Source: LGRD01 sp031382215
Lineage (GTDB): Bacteria > Pseudomonadota > Gammaproteobacteria > Burkholderiales > Burkholderiaceae_C
Direction of reading: 5' to 3'
Length of the DNA stretch: 64,000 nucleotides
Assembly: GCA_031382215.1 (NCBI GenBank)
Contig: JANMYQ010000264.1
Span: forward strand, 5,548-69,547
The notes beneath the pieces were generated by a model that saw only the letters and a program-made list of their open reading frames with translations, was not told the DNA's origin and made no database searches. Shown here in pieces: positions 24,161 to 33,430 of this stretch (position 1 is the stretch's first letter; the number at the start of each line of letters is the position of its first letter). Made by a program: the position numbers and the translations under genes.

Positions 24161-25597
24161 TCAGCCCGCCAGCGTGTACGCCGTCTTCACCGTCGTGAAG
24201 AACTCGCGCGCATAACTGCCCTGCTCGCGCGGCCCGTAGCTGCTGCCCTTGCGACCGCCGAAGGGCACGTGGTAGTCCACGCCCGCCGTCGGCAGGTTCA
24301 CTATCACCATGCCGACCTGCGCGTGCTGCTTGTAGTGCGTGGCGTATTTCAGCGACGTGGTGCAGATGCCGCCCGACAGGCCGAACTCGGTGTCGTTCGC
24401 GAGTGCCAGCGCCTCGTCGTAGTTCTTCACGCGGATCACGCTGGCGACCGGGCCGAACACTTCTTCGCGGTTGATCGTCATCGAGGCCGTGGTCTCGGTG
24501 ATCAGCGACGGCAGCTGGTAGAAGCCTTTCGTCTCGCGCTCCACCAGCTCACCGCCCCACACGCGCCCGCCTTCTTTCGCCGCAAGCTCGACATACTTCA
24601 CGTTGCCTGCGAGCTGGCTCGCGTCCACCACCGGGCCGATGTCGGTGCCGGCCTTCAGCGCATGGTCGATCTTCAGGCTCTGCAGCTTGGCGCGCACCGC
24701 GTCGACGAACTTGTCGTGGATGCCTTCGGTCACGATCAGCCGGCTCGACGCGGTGCAGCGCTGGCCGGTCGAAAAGTACGAACCCTGCACCGCCACGTTC
24801 ACCGCCACCGCCAGGTCGGCATCGTCGAGCACGATCAGCGGGTTCTTGCCGCCCATCTCGGCCTGCACCTTGGCGCCGCGGGCCGCGCAGGCGCTGATGA
24901 TGCGCCGGCCGGTCGCCACCGAGCCGGTGAAGGTGATGGCCGTCACGTCGGGCGAATTGACCAGCGCGTTACCGACCTTCGAGCCCGGCCCCATCACCAG
25001 GTTGAACACGCCCTTCGGGAGCGCGGTGCGGCTGATGATCTCGGCAATCGCCCACGAACTCGCGGGCACCAACTCGGCCGGCTTGAACACCACGCAGTTG
25101 CCATAGGCCAGCGCCGGCGCGATCTTCCAGGCCGGAATCGCGATCGGAAAGTTCCACGGCGCGATCATGCCGATCACACCCAGCGCCTGGCGGAAGACCT
25201 CGACGCCCACGCCGGGCCGCACCGACGGCACCACCTCGCCACCCAGGCGCAGCACCTCGCCGGCAAAGAACTTGAAGATGTAGCCGGCGCGCCCCGCTTC
25301 GCCGATGCCCTCGGCCAGCGTCTTGCCTTCTTCGCGCGACAGCAAACGGCCGAGTTCGTCCTTGCGCGCAAGGATCTCGTTGCCGATTGCGTCGAGGATG
25401 TCGTGGCGTTGCTGAATACCGCCCATGCTCCAGCCCGGGAACGCAGCTTTCGCGGCGGCCACGGCAGTGAGCGTCTGCGCTTCGTCGGCCTGAGCGTACA
25501 GGCCGATCACATCGCTCGTGTCGGACGGGTTGACGTTGGGGATGGCGCTGACGCCAGCGACCCATTCGCCGTTGATGTAGTTCTTGAAGTTGTCCAT
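24161..25597 (-). CDS. 2-oxoglutarate semialdehyde dehydrogenase (KGSADH-type aldehyde dehydrogenase)
   Basis: 478 residues. The NAD(P)-dependent dehydrogenase has the general base E247 in EMGGKNP and catalytic C281 in GQRCTASS. The Rossmann segments APWNFP and FTGSVATG are intact. It follows an AraD-type dehydratase by 8 bases and a glucarate dehydratase further up, which points to oxidation of 2-oxoglutarate semialdehyde to 2-oxoglutarate, the last step of glucarate, galactarate, L-arabinose or D-xylose non-phosphorylating routes. Succinate-semialdehyde or other aldehydes cannot be excluded by sequence. Confidence 0.87.
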   Translation of the reverse strand: MDNFKNYINGEWVAGVSAIPNVNPSDTSDVIGLYAQADEAQTLTAVAAAKAAFPGWSMGGIQQRHDILDAIGNEILARKDELGRLLSREEGKTLAEGIGEAGRAGYIFKFFAGEVLRLGGEVVPSVRPGVGVEVFRQALGVIGMIAPWNFPIAIPAWKIAPALAYGNCVVFKPAELVPASSWAIAEIISRTALPKGVFNLVMGPGSKVGNALVNSPDVTAITFTGSVATGRRIISACAARGAKVQAEMGGKNPLIVLDDADLAVAVNVAVQGSYFSTGQRCTASSRLIVTEGIHDKFVDAVRAKLQSLKIDHALKAGTDIGPVVDASQLAGNVKYVELAAKEGGRVWGGELVERETKGFYQLPSLITETTASMTINREEVFGPVASVIRVKNYDEALALANDTEFGLSGGICTTSLKYATHYKQHAQVGMVIVNLPTAGVDYHVPFGGRKGSSYGPREQGSYAREFFTTVKTAYTLAG

Positions 25598-25605
25598 GGT
25601 GTTTT

Positions 25606-26547
25606 TCACTTTCCCCAGCGCAGCACCACCGGGTCGAGCCGGCGGGCGGTTTCGAGCAGGCCCGAGCGCACCGCAGGGTGCATCGCCGGGAACGGGTGGC
25701 GCGGCGCTTCGCAAGTGATCACGCCGCCCTCTTTCATCAGCGCTTTGGCGGCCAGCAAACCGCCCTGGCGATTTTCGTAATTGATCAGCGGCAGCCAGCG
25801 CTGGTACTCCGCAATCGCCTCGTCACGCCGGCCCGCCATGTACGGGTCGAGGATCTTGCGGATGCCGTCGGGGTAACCGCCGCCGGTCATCGCGCCGGTC
25901 GCGCCGGCCTCCAGGTCGGGAATCAAGGTGATCGCTTCTTCACCGTCCCACGGCCCTTCGATCGCATCGCCGCCCAGGCGGATCAACTCGCGCAGCTTCG
26001 ATGCCGCGCCCGGCGTCTCGATCTTGAAGTACGACAGTTGTTCGATTTCCTTGGCCATGCGCGCCAGGAACGCGGCCGAGAGCTGCACGCCGCTGATCGG
26101 CGCGTCTTGCACCATGATCGGGATAGCCAGCGCTGACGACAGCGCAGCGAAGAACTCGTAGTTCTTGTCTTCGGTCACGCGCAAGGTGGCGCCGTGGTAG
26201 GGCGGCATCACCATCACCATCGCCGCGCCCATGTCTTGCGCGCGCCGGCTGCGCTGCGCGCACACGCGGGTGCTGAAGTGCGTGGTCGTCACGATCACCG
26301 GCACGCGGCCGGCCACGTGTTCGATGATGGTCTTCGCGAGCAGCTCACGTTCGTCGTCCGACAGCACGAACTGCTCGGAGAAGTTGGCCAGGATGCAGAT
26401 GCCGTTGGAGCCGGCGTCAATCATGAAGTCGATGCAGCGCTTCTGGCTCGGCAGGTCGAGCTCGCCGGTGTCGGTGAAGGTCGTGGGTGCCACGGGGAAC
26501 ACGCCGCGGTAGCGGGCGGTCTTGGCAGGGGTGATTGGGCTGGTCAT
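25606..26547 (-). CDS. DHDPS-family dehydratase, AraD (2-keto-3-deoxy-L-arabonate dehydratase)-like
   Basis: 313 residues of the DapA/N-acetylneuraminate lyase TIM barrel. Schiff-base lysine is K175 in YFKIETPG; Y117 in MPPYHGA fits the catalytic tyrosine. Regions ANFSEQFVLSDDERE and DAIEGPWDGEEAIT are, from memory, more like the Azospirillum AraD type than like KdgD, which removes water and CO2 from 5-keto-4-deoxyglucarate. The neighbouring glucarate dehydratase nevertheless would supply 5-keto-4-deoxyglucarate. Both substrates give 2-oxoglutarate semialdehyde, used by the next gene. Which one this enzyme takes is the open question. Confidence 0.82.
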   Translation of the reverse strand: MTSPITPAKTARYRGVFPVAPTTFTDTGELDLPSQKRCIDFMIDAGSNGICILANFSEQFVLSDDERELLAKTIIEHVAGRVPVIVTTTHFSTRVCAQRSRRAQDMGAAMVMVMPPYHGATLRVTEDKNYEFFAALSSALAIPIMVQDAPISGVQLSAAFLARMAKEIEQLSYFKIETPGAASKLRELIRLGGDAIEGPWDGEEAITLIPDLEAGATGAMTGGGYPDGIRKILDPYMAGRRDEAIAEYQRWLPLINYENRQGGLLAAKALMKEGGVITCEAPRHPFPAMHPAVRSGLLETARRLDPVVLRWGK

Positions 26548-26639
26548 GGTGGCTCGCTCGGAACGTTGGGAACGGAACAGGAGGGCAGGCCGGCATTGTG
26601 CGGCGTGTGATCGGGCCGCGCGAGTCGCGTTTGCGCTCG

Positions 26640-27977
26640 CTATCGGTCTAGTGCCGGCCGCTTCGGGTCGAACTTCCAACCGGGAATCAGGTACTGCATC
26701 GCCACCGCGTCGTCGCGTGAACCCAGGCCGTGCTGCAGGTAGAGCTGGTGCGCTTTCTCGACCTCGACCATGTCGAGCTCCACACCCAGCCCCGGCGCCT
26801 TGGGCACCTGCACATGGCCGCCGACGATCTGCAGCGGGTTCTTCGTCAGGCGCTGGCCGTCTTGCCAGATCCAGTGCGTGTCGATCGCGGTCACCTTGCC
26901 CGGCGCGGCGGCGCCCACGTGCGTGAACATCGCCAGCGACACATCGAAATGGTTGTTCGAGTGCGAGCCCCAGGTCAGGCCCCAGTCGCGGCAGGTCTGC
27001 GCCACGCGCACCGAACCGGCCATGGTCCAGAAGTGCGGGTCGGCGAGCGGGATGTCGACCGACTGCAGCGCCAGCGCATGGCTCAACTGGCGCCAGTCGG
27101 TGGCGATCATGTTGGTGGCGGTCGGCAGGCCGGTGGCACGGCGGAATTCGGCCATCACCTCGCGTCCCGAGAAGCCGTCTTCGGCACCGCACGGGTCTTC
27201 GGCATAAGCGACGACACCGCGCATGTCGCGCATCAGCGAAATTGCGTCCTTCAGCAGCCAGCCGCCGTTCGGGTCGAGCGTCACACGCGCTTGCGGGAAA
27301 CGCTCGTGCAGCGCCACGATCGCCTGGATCTCTTCACCCGCGCGCAATGCGCCGCCCTTGAGCTTGAAGTCGTTGAAGCCGTAGCGCTCGTAGGCGGCTT
27401 CGGCCAGCCGCACCACGGCCTCGGGCGTCATGGCCTTTTCGTGGCGCAGGCGCGACCAGGCATCGGGCGCGCCGGGTTCGCTCGCATAAGGCAGGTCGGT
27501 CTTCGCCTTGTCGCCGACGAAAAACAGGTAACCCAGCATCTCCACCGAGTCGCGCTGCTGCCCGTCGCCCAGCAGCGCCGCCACCGGCACCACCAGGTGC
27601 TGGCCCAGCAGGTCGAGCAGGGCCGATTCGATGGCAGTGACGGCATGGATGGTGGTGCGCAGGTCGAAGGTCTGCAGCCCGCGGCCACCGCTGTCGCGGT
27701 CGGCAAACTGCTTCTGCACCTGCTGGAGCAGGCGCTGCTGCGAGCCCAGCGGCTGGCCGACGATCAGCGGGCGCGCATCTTCCAGGGTCTGGCGGATCTT
27801 TTCGCCGCCGGGCACCTCGCCCACGCCGGTGCGGCCGGCGCTATCGGTCAGCAGCAGCAGGTTGCGCGTGAAGAACGGGCCGTGCGCGCCGCTCAGGTTC
27901 AGCAGCATGCTGTCGCGGCCGGCGACGGGGATCACGCGCAGGGCCGTGATGCGCGGAGTCGAAGAGTCGTGGGGCAT
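26640..27977 (-). CDS. gudD: Glucarate dehydratase
   Basis: 445 residues, one fewer than E. coli GudD. The enolase-superfamily residues fall at the same numbers: K205 and K207 in FKLKGG, D235 and N237 in LDPNGGW, E260 in AEDPCG, N289 in TATNMIATDW and H339 in WGSHSNNHFD. It converts D-glucarate (and L-idarate) to 5-keto-4-deoxyglucarate. It is first in an operon with the AraD-type dehydratase (92-base gap) and KGSADH. No sugar-acid transporter lies inside this operon; a beta-glucuronidase operon 2.5 kb away could supply glucuronate as precursor if an oxidase exists. Confidence 0.93.
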   Translation of the reverse strand: MPHDSSTPRITALRVIPVAGRDSMLLNLSGAHGPFFTRNLLLLTDSAGRTGVGEVPGGEKIRQTLEDARPLIVGQPLGSQQRLLQQVQKQFADRDSGGRGLQTFDLRTTIHAVTAIESALLDLLGQHLVVPVAALLGDGQQRDSVEMLGYLFFVGDKAKTDLPYASEPGAPDAWSRLRHEKAMTPEAVVRLAEAAYERYGFNDFKLKGGALRAGEEIQAIVALHERFPQARVTLDPNGGWLLKDAISLMRDMRGVVAYAEDPCGAEDGFSGREVMAEFRRATGLPTATNMIATDWRQLSHALALQSVDIPLADPHFWTMAGSVRVAQTCRDWGLTWGSHSNNHFDVSLAMFTHVGAAAPGKVTAIDTHWIWQDGQRLTKNPLQIVGGHVQVPKAPGLGVELDMVEVEKAHQLYLQHGLGSRDDAVAMQYLIPGWKFDPKRPALDR

Positions 27978-28040
27978 GGGGCGGGGCTTTCGTTGGATCG
28001 GTGCGAAGCGCACACAATCGTAACCCTGCCACCCGCCGCC

Positions 28041-29960
28041 ATGCCGAGCCCACCGACCCGCGTCCTGTCCGTCATCCCGCCGATGACGCAACTCAACACG
28101 CCGTACCCGTCGACCGCCTACCTGACCGGTTTTCTGCGCTCCCGCGGCTTCGATGCGGTGCAGGAAGACTTGGCGCTGGGCTTGATCCTGCGCTTGCTCT
28201 CGGCCGATGGGCTGGCGGCCGTTCGTGCGGTCATCGCCACGTTGCCGGCGCCGCAGCGCACGCCGCTCGTCCAGGCCTTCGACGCGCAGTTCGAGCGCTA
28301 CGCCGCCACCATCGCCCCGACCATCGCCTTCCTCCAAGGCCGCGACACCACGCTGATGCACCGTATCTGCAGCCGCGCCTTCCTGCCCGAAGGCCCGCGC
28401 TTCGCGGCGCTGGATGAATACATAGACCCGGAAGGCGGCGACCCGATGGCCTGGGCCTTCGGGGCGCTGGGCGTGCAAGACCGCGCGCGCCACCTGGCCA
28501 CCCTGTACCTGAACGACATTGCCGACGTGCTGCGCGACGCTATCGACCCGCGCTTCGAATTCGTGCGCTATGCCGAAAGCCTGGCGCAGAGCCAGCCCAC
28601 CTTCGACCCGCTGGCCGATGCGCTGGCGGCGCCACCGAACCTGGTGGATCACACGCTGCGAGAACTCACCCTGGCCGCGCTGGCGCGCCATGCGCCGACG
28701 GTGGTGCTGGTGTCGGTGCCGTTCCCCGGTGCGGTGTACGCGGCGTTTCGCATCGCGCAGGCAATCAAGGCGCACGACCGGGCCATCGTCACCGTGCTCG
28801 GTGGCGGTTTCGTCAACACCGAGCTGCGCGAGTTGAGCGAGCCGCGCGTGTTCGACCACTTCAACTACGTGACGCTCGACGCCGGTGAACGCCCGCTGCT
28901 GGCGCTGCTGGAGCACCTTGCGGGCAAGCGTTCTCAAAGCCGGCTTGTGCGCACCTTCCTGCGCCCGGCCGCCTCACAGGAAGTGCGCTATGTGAATCTC
29001 GTCGAGCCCGACATTCCGTTTGCCGAGGTCGGCACACCCACATGGGACGGCCTGCCGCTGGACCGCTACCTATCGCTGCTGGACATGCTCAACCCGATGC
29101 ACCGGTTGTGGTCCGACGGGCGCTGGAACAAGCTCACCGTGGCGCAAGGCTGCTACTGGAAGAAGTGCAGCTTCTGCGACGTGAGCCTGGACTACGTCTC
29201 GCGCTACGAGGGCGCGACCGCAGCGACCTTGGTCGATCGCATCGAGGCGATCGTCGCCGAGACCGGCCAGACCGGTTTCCACTTCGTCGATGAAGCCGCG
29301 CCGCCGAAGGCGCTCAAGACCCTGGCCGAAGAGCTGAGCCGGCGCCGCCTGGCAATCTCATGGTGGGGCAACATCCGCTTCGAGAAGAGCTTCAGCCCGG
29401 CGCTCTGCCAGCAACTTGCGGACAGCGGCTGCATCGCGATCTCCGGCGGGCTCGAAGTGGCGTCCGACCGTTTGCTCGCGCTGATGAAGAAGGGCGTTTC
29501 GGTCGATCAGGTCGCGCGCGTGACGCGTGGTTTTTCTGACGCCGGCATCCTGGTGCACGCCTACCTGATGTACGGCTTTCCGACCCAGACGGTGCAGGAT
29601 ACGGTGGACGCGCTCGAATACGTGCGCCAGCTCTTTGCCGCTGGCTGCATCCAGTCCGGCTTCTTCCACCGCTTTGCCTGCACCGTGCATTCGCCGGTCG
29701 GGCGCGACCCGGCGGCTTACGGCGTCAGCTTGATGCCGCTGCCACCGGTGTCGTTCGCGAAGAACGACGTCGGCTTCATCGACCCGACCGGCGTGGACCA
29801 CGACGCCTTGGGCACCGCGCTGAAGAAGGCGCTCTACAACTACATGCACGGCCTGGGGCTGGACGAAGACGTGCGCAGCTGGTTCAAGGGCCTCGGCACA
29901 CCCGTGCCGCGCACCCGCGTGGTGCGGCACCACATCGAGCGCGCGCTGCAGTCGCGCTGA
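28041..29960 (+). CDS. B12-binding-domain radical SAM protein
   Basis: 639 residues. The N-terminal part has the cobalamin-binding-like LSVIPPMTQLNTPYPSTAYL start and a Rossmann-like IVTVLGGGFVNTEL strand around residues 250-265. The radical SAM core carries C371, C376 and C379 (CYWKKCSFC), i.e. CX4CX2C instead of the textbook CX3CX2C. The GGLE-type motif (ISGGLEVASDRLL) and YGFPTQT follow. Such proteins methylate or rearrange unactivated carbons. The ATG at 28041 is preferred, since the large upstream extension lies antisense to gudD. It diverges from gudD with a 63-base gap. Product unknown. Confidence 0.82.
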   Translation: MPSPPTRVLSVIPPMTQLNTPYPSTAYLTGFLRSRGFDAVQEDLALGLILRLLSADGLAAVRAVIATLPAPQRTPLVQAFDAQFERYAATIAPTIAFLQGRDTTLMHRICSRAFLPEGPRFAALDEYIDPEGGDPMAWAFGALGVQDRARHLATLYLNDIADVLRDAIDPRFEFVRYAESLAQSQPTFDPLADALAAPPNLVDHTLRELTLAALARHAPTVVLVSVPFPGAVYAAFRIAQAIKAHDRAIVTVLGGGFVNTELRELSEPRVFDHFNYVTLDAGERPLLALLEHLAGKRSQSRLVRTFLRPAASQEVRYVNLVEPDIPFAEVGTPTWDGLPLDRYLSLLDMLNPMHRLWSDGRWNKLTVAQGCYWKKCSFCDVSLDYVSRYEGATAATLVDRIEAIVAETGQTGFHFVDEAAPPKALKTLAEELSRRRLAISWWGNIRFEKSFSPALCQQLADSGCIAISGGLEVASDRLLALMKKGVSVDQVARVTRGFSDAGILVHAYLMYGFPTQTVQDTVDALEYVRQLFAAGCIQSGFFHRFACTVHSPVGRDPAAYGVSLMPLPPVSFAKNDVGFIDPTGVDHDALGTALKKALYNYMHGLGLDEDVRSWFKGLGTPVPRTRVVRHHIERALQSR

Positions 29961-30115
29961 GATCGCGCTGAGGCTGCGCAGACGCGGCGGCACCCACGCA
30001 AGCTTCGCCGCAGACCGGCGAAATCGCACGCTCCGGAAAATTCAGATGCGCCACGGCGGAACCGCTGTGGCAGTCTGCCGCTCTACCCATTCCGGACGCA
30101 GCGAAGGCCATCAGC

Positions 30116-30457
30116 ATGGAGCCCGCTCTCTCTTCCCGCGGCGAGTTTTCCCGCACCTTGTGGTACCGCTACTTCTTCTACGGGTGGCTGTTTCGCGATG
30201 TCTGCCGCGGCAACCTGTGGCAGCGATCGCAGGCCTGGCGCCACAACAAGGAGCAGTCGCGCTGGTTGCCCACCTACATGTGGCGCTGGCTGGTGCTGGG
30301 GGGCGTGCTGTTCGGCATGGCCAGCTTCATCGAGGTGATGCTCTCCAGCCCCGCACTGTCGGCCTTCTTCTACGTGCCGTCGGCGCTGTCGGTGCCGTTC
30401 AATGTGGTGACCGCGGTGTGCTGGTGGTTCCTGCAGTTCGACCGCCACCTGAACTGA
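30116..30457 (+). CDS. Hypothetical small membrane protein
   Basis: 113 residues with an aromatic- and arginine-rich N-terminal third (TLWYRYFFYGWLFRDV, WQRSQAWRHNKEQSRWLP) and two hydrophobic helices (about 58-77 and 84-107). Coding-strand bias is like the neighbours. It follows the radical SAM gene by 155 bases and could be in the same transcript. It converges on the beta-glucuronidase gene. I do not recognise the family; the N-terminus looks membrane-interfacial. Confidence 0.65.
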   Translation: MEPALSSRGEFSRTLWYRYFFYGWLFRDVCRGNLWQRSQAWRHNKEQSRWLPTYMWRWLVLGGVLFGMASFIEVMLSSPALSAFFYVPSALSVPFNVVTAVCWWFLQFDRHLN

Positions 30458-30478
30458 CCTCCCACGCTCCTCTGTCGT

Positions 30479-32260
30479 TCACGCGCGCGAGCGGTAGTGT
30501 TCGGCCAGCACCTCGAACGCCAGCTTGCGCGTGGCCTTGTCTTCGGCGATCAGGCCTTTGCGGTTGAAGCCGCGGTTGAAGACGGTCTGCCGGCGTTCGG
30601 AGCGAAAGTCGTAGAGCAGCCACGGCGTCATGCCGCACACATAACTGGCTTCACTCGCCAGCGCGATCTGGTGGCGGTAGATGTCGGCCTGGCAGTCCTC
30701 GGTGAACAGTTCGCGCTCTCCGCCGCGGTGCCCGGCCAGCGCATCGGCTCCGGTTTCACTGATGATCACCGGCTTGCCGGGGTCGGAGTTCTTCAGCAGG
30801 CGCCGCAGGCCGTCGAAGTCGGGCTCGTACCAGCCGAAGTACTCGTTCAGCCCGATCACGTCCAGGTGCTGGGCCAGCCGGTCTTCGATGCGAAACCTTT
30901 CGCGGTTGACGAGGCAAGCCGCGCCCACCAGCCGCGTCGGGTCGGCGGCGCGGGCGGCTTCGGCGAGCGTGCGCATGAAGTGGTAGCGGGCATCGGTGTC
31001 GGCGTTCTCGTTGCCCACGCCCCACAAGATCACGCTGGCACGGTTGGCGTCGCGCGATAGCAGCTCCAGCAACTGGTTGCGCGCATCGGCGAGCGTGGCC
31101 GGGTTGTCGAACTGGATCGCCCAGTACACCGGCACCTCTTCCCACAACAGAAAGCCCAGCTCGTCGGCGATGCGCGCCACATGCTCGTGATGCGGGTAGT
31201 GCGACAGGCGCAGGAAGTTGCAACCGAGCGCGCGCGCATCGGCAAAGCGGCGGCGCACGTCGGCTTCGGTGGACACCTTGCCCAGCACCGCATCGTCTTC
31301 GTGCACGCAGATGCCCTTGAGGTAGATCGCTGCGCCATTCAGCAGCACCTGGGTGCCCTGCACACGAACCTCACGAAAGCCGATGCGGTCGTGCACCACG
31401 TCGTCGCCACAGCGGAAGCTCACGTCGTACAGCGTCGGGCGGGCGGGCGACCACAGATCGGGTTGTGCCTCCAGCGTGGCCAGCGCATGGCCTGCCTTCA
31501 CCGCAAGGCGCAACTTCACGCCCAGCGCCGGGAGCTCGACCTCGGCCTCGGTGTCGATCGCATTCGACAGCGTCAGCGCCACGCGCATGCGCGAGAAGCT
31601 GCCGTCGGGCACCAGTTGCAGGGTCGCGTGGCGGATGAACACGGCCGGCAAGCGCAGCAGTGCCACCTCTCGATACAGCCCGCCGTGGTTGAACCAGTCG
31701 AAATGGTTCATCGGCACGCGGTGGCGTTCACGCCGGTTGTCTACCTGGATCTGCAGCCGGTTGCCGGGGCCGGGCTGAAGGTGCTCGGTCAGTTCGACGA
31801 AAAACGGCGTGGAGCCGCCGCGGTGTGTGCCGAGGAAGCGGCCGTTCAGGAACACGCGCGCCTGGTAGTTGGCGGCGCCGATGCGCAGCACGGTGCGCGG
31901 GGTTTGCTCGTCGGGCGTGTGCTCGATGAAGCGTGTGTACCAGGCGCCGCCCTCGAAGTGCAGCCACTCGGGTCGTTGCATCGTCCAGCACGAGGGCACG
32001 TTGATCGTGCCGCCCATGCCGGCGTCGTAGTCGCGCGGCTTCAGCCACTCCCGCGCAGGCTGCGGCGCGTCGGCGAACCATTTCTGGCGCAAACCTTCGT
32101 CGAACAGGTCAAGCGTGAAGTTCCAGGCGCCGTGCAGCGCTTCGCTCACCCGCCCGCCCATGGCGACGCTGTGCGCGTGCGTGAACGAGGGCTGCTCGTA
32201 CGGCTGCAGATAGGCTTCGTCGTGCAGGTGGTGGAACGGATCGTCGGTCGGGTCGCTCAT
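30479..32260 (-). CDS. uidA: Glycoside hydrolase family 2, beta-glucuronidase-like
   Basis: 593 residues from the ATG at 32260. It has the sugar-binding jelly-roll domain (WYTRFIEH, ARVFLNGRFLGTHRGGSTPF), the immunoglobulin-like middle domain and the catalytic barrel. The acid/base glutamate is in WGVGNENADTDARYHF, and the nucleophile is E502 in ISETGADA. NEYFGWYEPDF resembles the glucuronidase-specific NRYYGWY loop. No signal peptide is present, so glycosides must be imported first, consistent with the ABC genes upstream in the same operon. A beta-galactosidase or other GH2 specificity is less likely but possible. Confidence 0.83.
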   Translation of the reverse strand: MSDPTDDPFHHLHDEAYLQPYEQPSFTHAHSVAMGGRVSEALHGAWNFTLDLFDEGLRQKWFADAPQPAREWLKPRDYDAGMGGTINVPSCWTMQRPEWLHFEGGAWYTRFIEHTPDEQTPRTVLRIGAANYQARVFLNGRFLGTHRGGSTPFFVELTEHLQPGPGNRLQIQVDNRRERHRVPMNHFDWFNHGGLYREVALLRLPAVFIRHATLQLVPDGSFSRMRVALTLSNAIDTEAEVELPALGVKLRLAVKAGHALATLEAQPDLWSPARPTLYDVSFRCGDDVVHDRIGFREVRVQGTQVLLNGAAIYLKGICVHEDDAVLGKVSTEADVRRRFADARALGCNFLRLSHYPHHEHVARIADELGFLLWEEVPVYWAIQFDNPATLADARNQLLELLSRDANRASVILWGVGNENADTDARYHFMRTLAEAARAADPTRLVGAACLVNRERFRIEDRLAQHLDVIGLNEYFGWYEPDFDGLRRLLKNSDPGKPVIISETGADALAGHRGGERELFTEDCQADIYRHQIALASEASYVCGMTPWLLYDFRSERRQTVFNRGFNRKGLIAEDKATRKLAFEVLAEHYRSRA

Positions 32261-32277
32261 CGTGCGCTCGTCGTGCG

Positions 32278-33426
32278 TCAGCTTGGAACTGGCTTGCGGT
32301 AGCCGATGCCCACCGTGCGCCGAAAGCCCCAGGCGCGGCGGCCAGGCCAAAGGCAGTCATCGATCATCGTTATTGCGATCCAGCGGAACCAGGTGGCAAA
32401 GGTGTTCGACAGGCCTTGCGGCTCGGCGTAACCATGCACCCAGCCGTCTTGCCGGCGCGTGCCTTCCAGCACGTCGGCAAAGCCACCATCGGCGTTCTGG
32501 AAGGCCAGCAGGTGCGGCAAGAGCCCGCGCAGCCAGCGCTCGGTGTCAGCGCGGCGGTGCTCGATTAGCCGGTGCGCGTGTACCAGCAGGTCGACCAGAT
32601 CGACATCGATGCAGGCACTGTCGATGCGGGCCGGCTGTGCGAGCGACCAGTCCACCGCCTTGTTCTGGTACGGCAGGGGCCGGCCGCAGGCGTACCACAG
32701 GTGGTAGTTGTGCATCGAGCCGGCCATGGCGTGCAAGGCGCGCAGCGGGTCGCTCAACTGGCCCACGCCCCAGAAGCCGGTGGCGGGTTCCTGCAGGCGG
32801 TCGTGCCAGTCGAACAGTGCGGCCATGCACGTGCCTGCCTGGGAGCGCTGGGCCGCGTCGCCCTGTTCAGCGAGGGCGAGCAAGAAGCCACCGAGATTGA
32901 CGATGTTGTTGCCCTCTTGCCAGGGGTCGCGCAAGTCTCGCTCGGCGAGCCAGGCCTTGAGCACCTGTGGGTCCAGCCACGGCCTGGCAAACGTGAGCGT
33001 GGGCACGTGTTCAGGCGTCAGCGCCTGCACCGCGCCGAGCGTGTAGTTGGTGACATGGAAATCGATGTAGCGCCAGGTCTCGGCCGGATCGGGCTTCTTG
33101 AAGACCGCACCGTCGTGCATGCCCGGGATGCGGAAGACACCGTCGGCGCGGCGGTGCGTCAGCAGCCACGCAGACAGATCGGCGCGAGCTGCGCTCGACC
33201 AGCCGCCCAGATCGCCCAGCAGGTCGCGCGCCATCACCGCGTTGTAGGTGCCCGGCAGCAGCATGCCCGGCCAGGCCGCGACATCGTGTGCGGCGCTGAT
33301 GCGCGACACGCCGACCGGCAGGCCCGGCGCCTGCATCGCCTGCAGCCAGGCCAGCGTGCGCTCGCGCGCCGCGTCGATCTGCGCCTGGAGTTCGGGGTCG
33401 GTGGCCGGCACGGCGTCGCGCTTCAT
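32278..33426 (-). CDS. Unassigned protein with prenyltransferase/terpene-cyclase-like alpha/alpha barrel pattern
   Basis: 382 residues, no signal peptide. Repeated helical segments and the motif LLAFQNADGGFAD around residue 300 resemble QW-type repeats of alpha6/alpha6 toroids (squalene-cyclase or glycosidase-like folds). Tryptophans and His/Asp residues (WRYIDFHVTNYTLGA, MHNYHLWYACGRP) are spread through the barrel. It lies in a sugar ABC operon between the permeases (4-base gap upstream) and beta-glucuronidase (17-base gap downstream), so a carbohydrate-active role such as an unsaturated-uronide or epimerase-like enzyme is possible. No function can be assigned. Confidence 0.7.
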   Translation of the reverse strand: MKRDAVPATDPELQAQIDAARERTLAWLQAMQAPGLPVGVSRISAAHDVAAWPGMLLPGTYNAVMARDLLGDLGGWSSAARADLSAWLLTHRRADGVFRIPGMHDGAVFKKPDPAETWRYIDFHVTNYTLGAVQALTPEHVPTLTFARPWLDPQVLKAWLAERDLRDPWQEGNNIVNLGGFLLALAEQGDAAQRSQAGTCMAALFDWHDRLQEPATGFWGVGQLSDPLRALHAMAGSMHNYHLWYACGRPLPYQNKAVDWSLAQPARIDSACIDVDLVDLLVHAHRLIEHRRADTERWLRGLLPHLLAFQNADGGFADVLEGTRRQDGWVHGYAEPQGLSNTFATWFRWIAITMIDDCLWPGRRAWGFRRTVGIGYRKPVPS

Positions 33427-33430
33427 CGCC

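Noticed and set aside
26730..28040. Large upstream extension of the radical SAM frame
   Set aside because: It is the reverse complement of gudD and has no domain; the start is at 28041.
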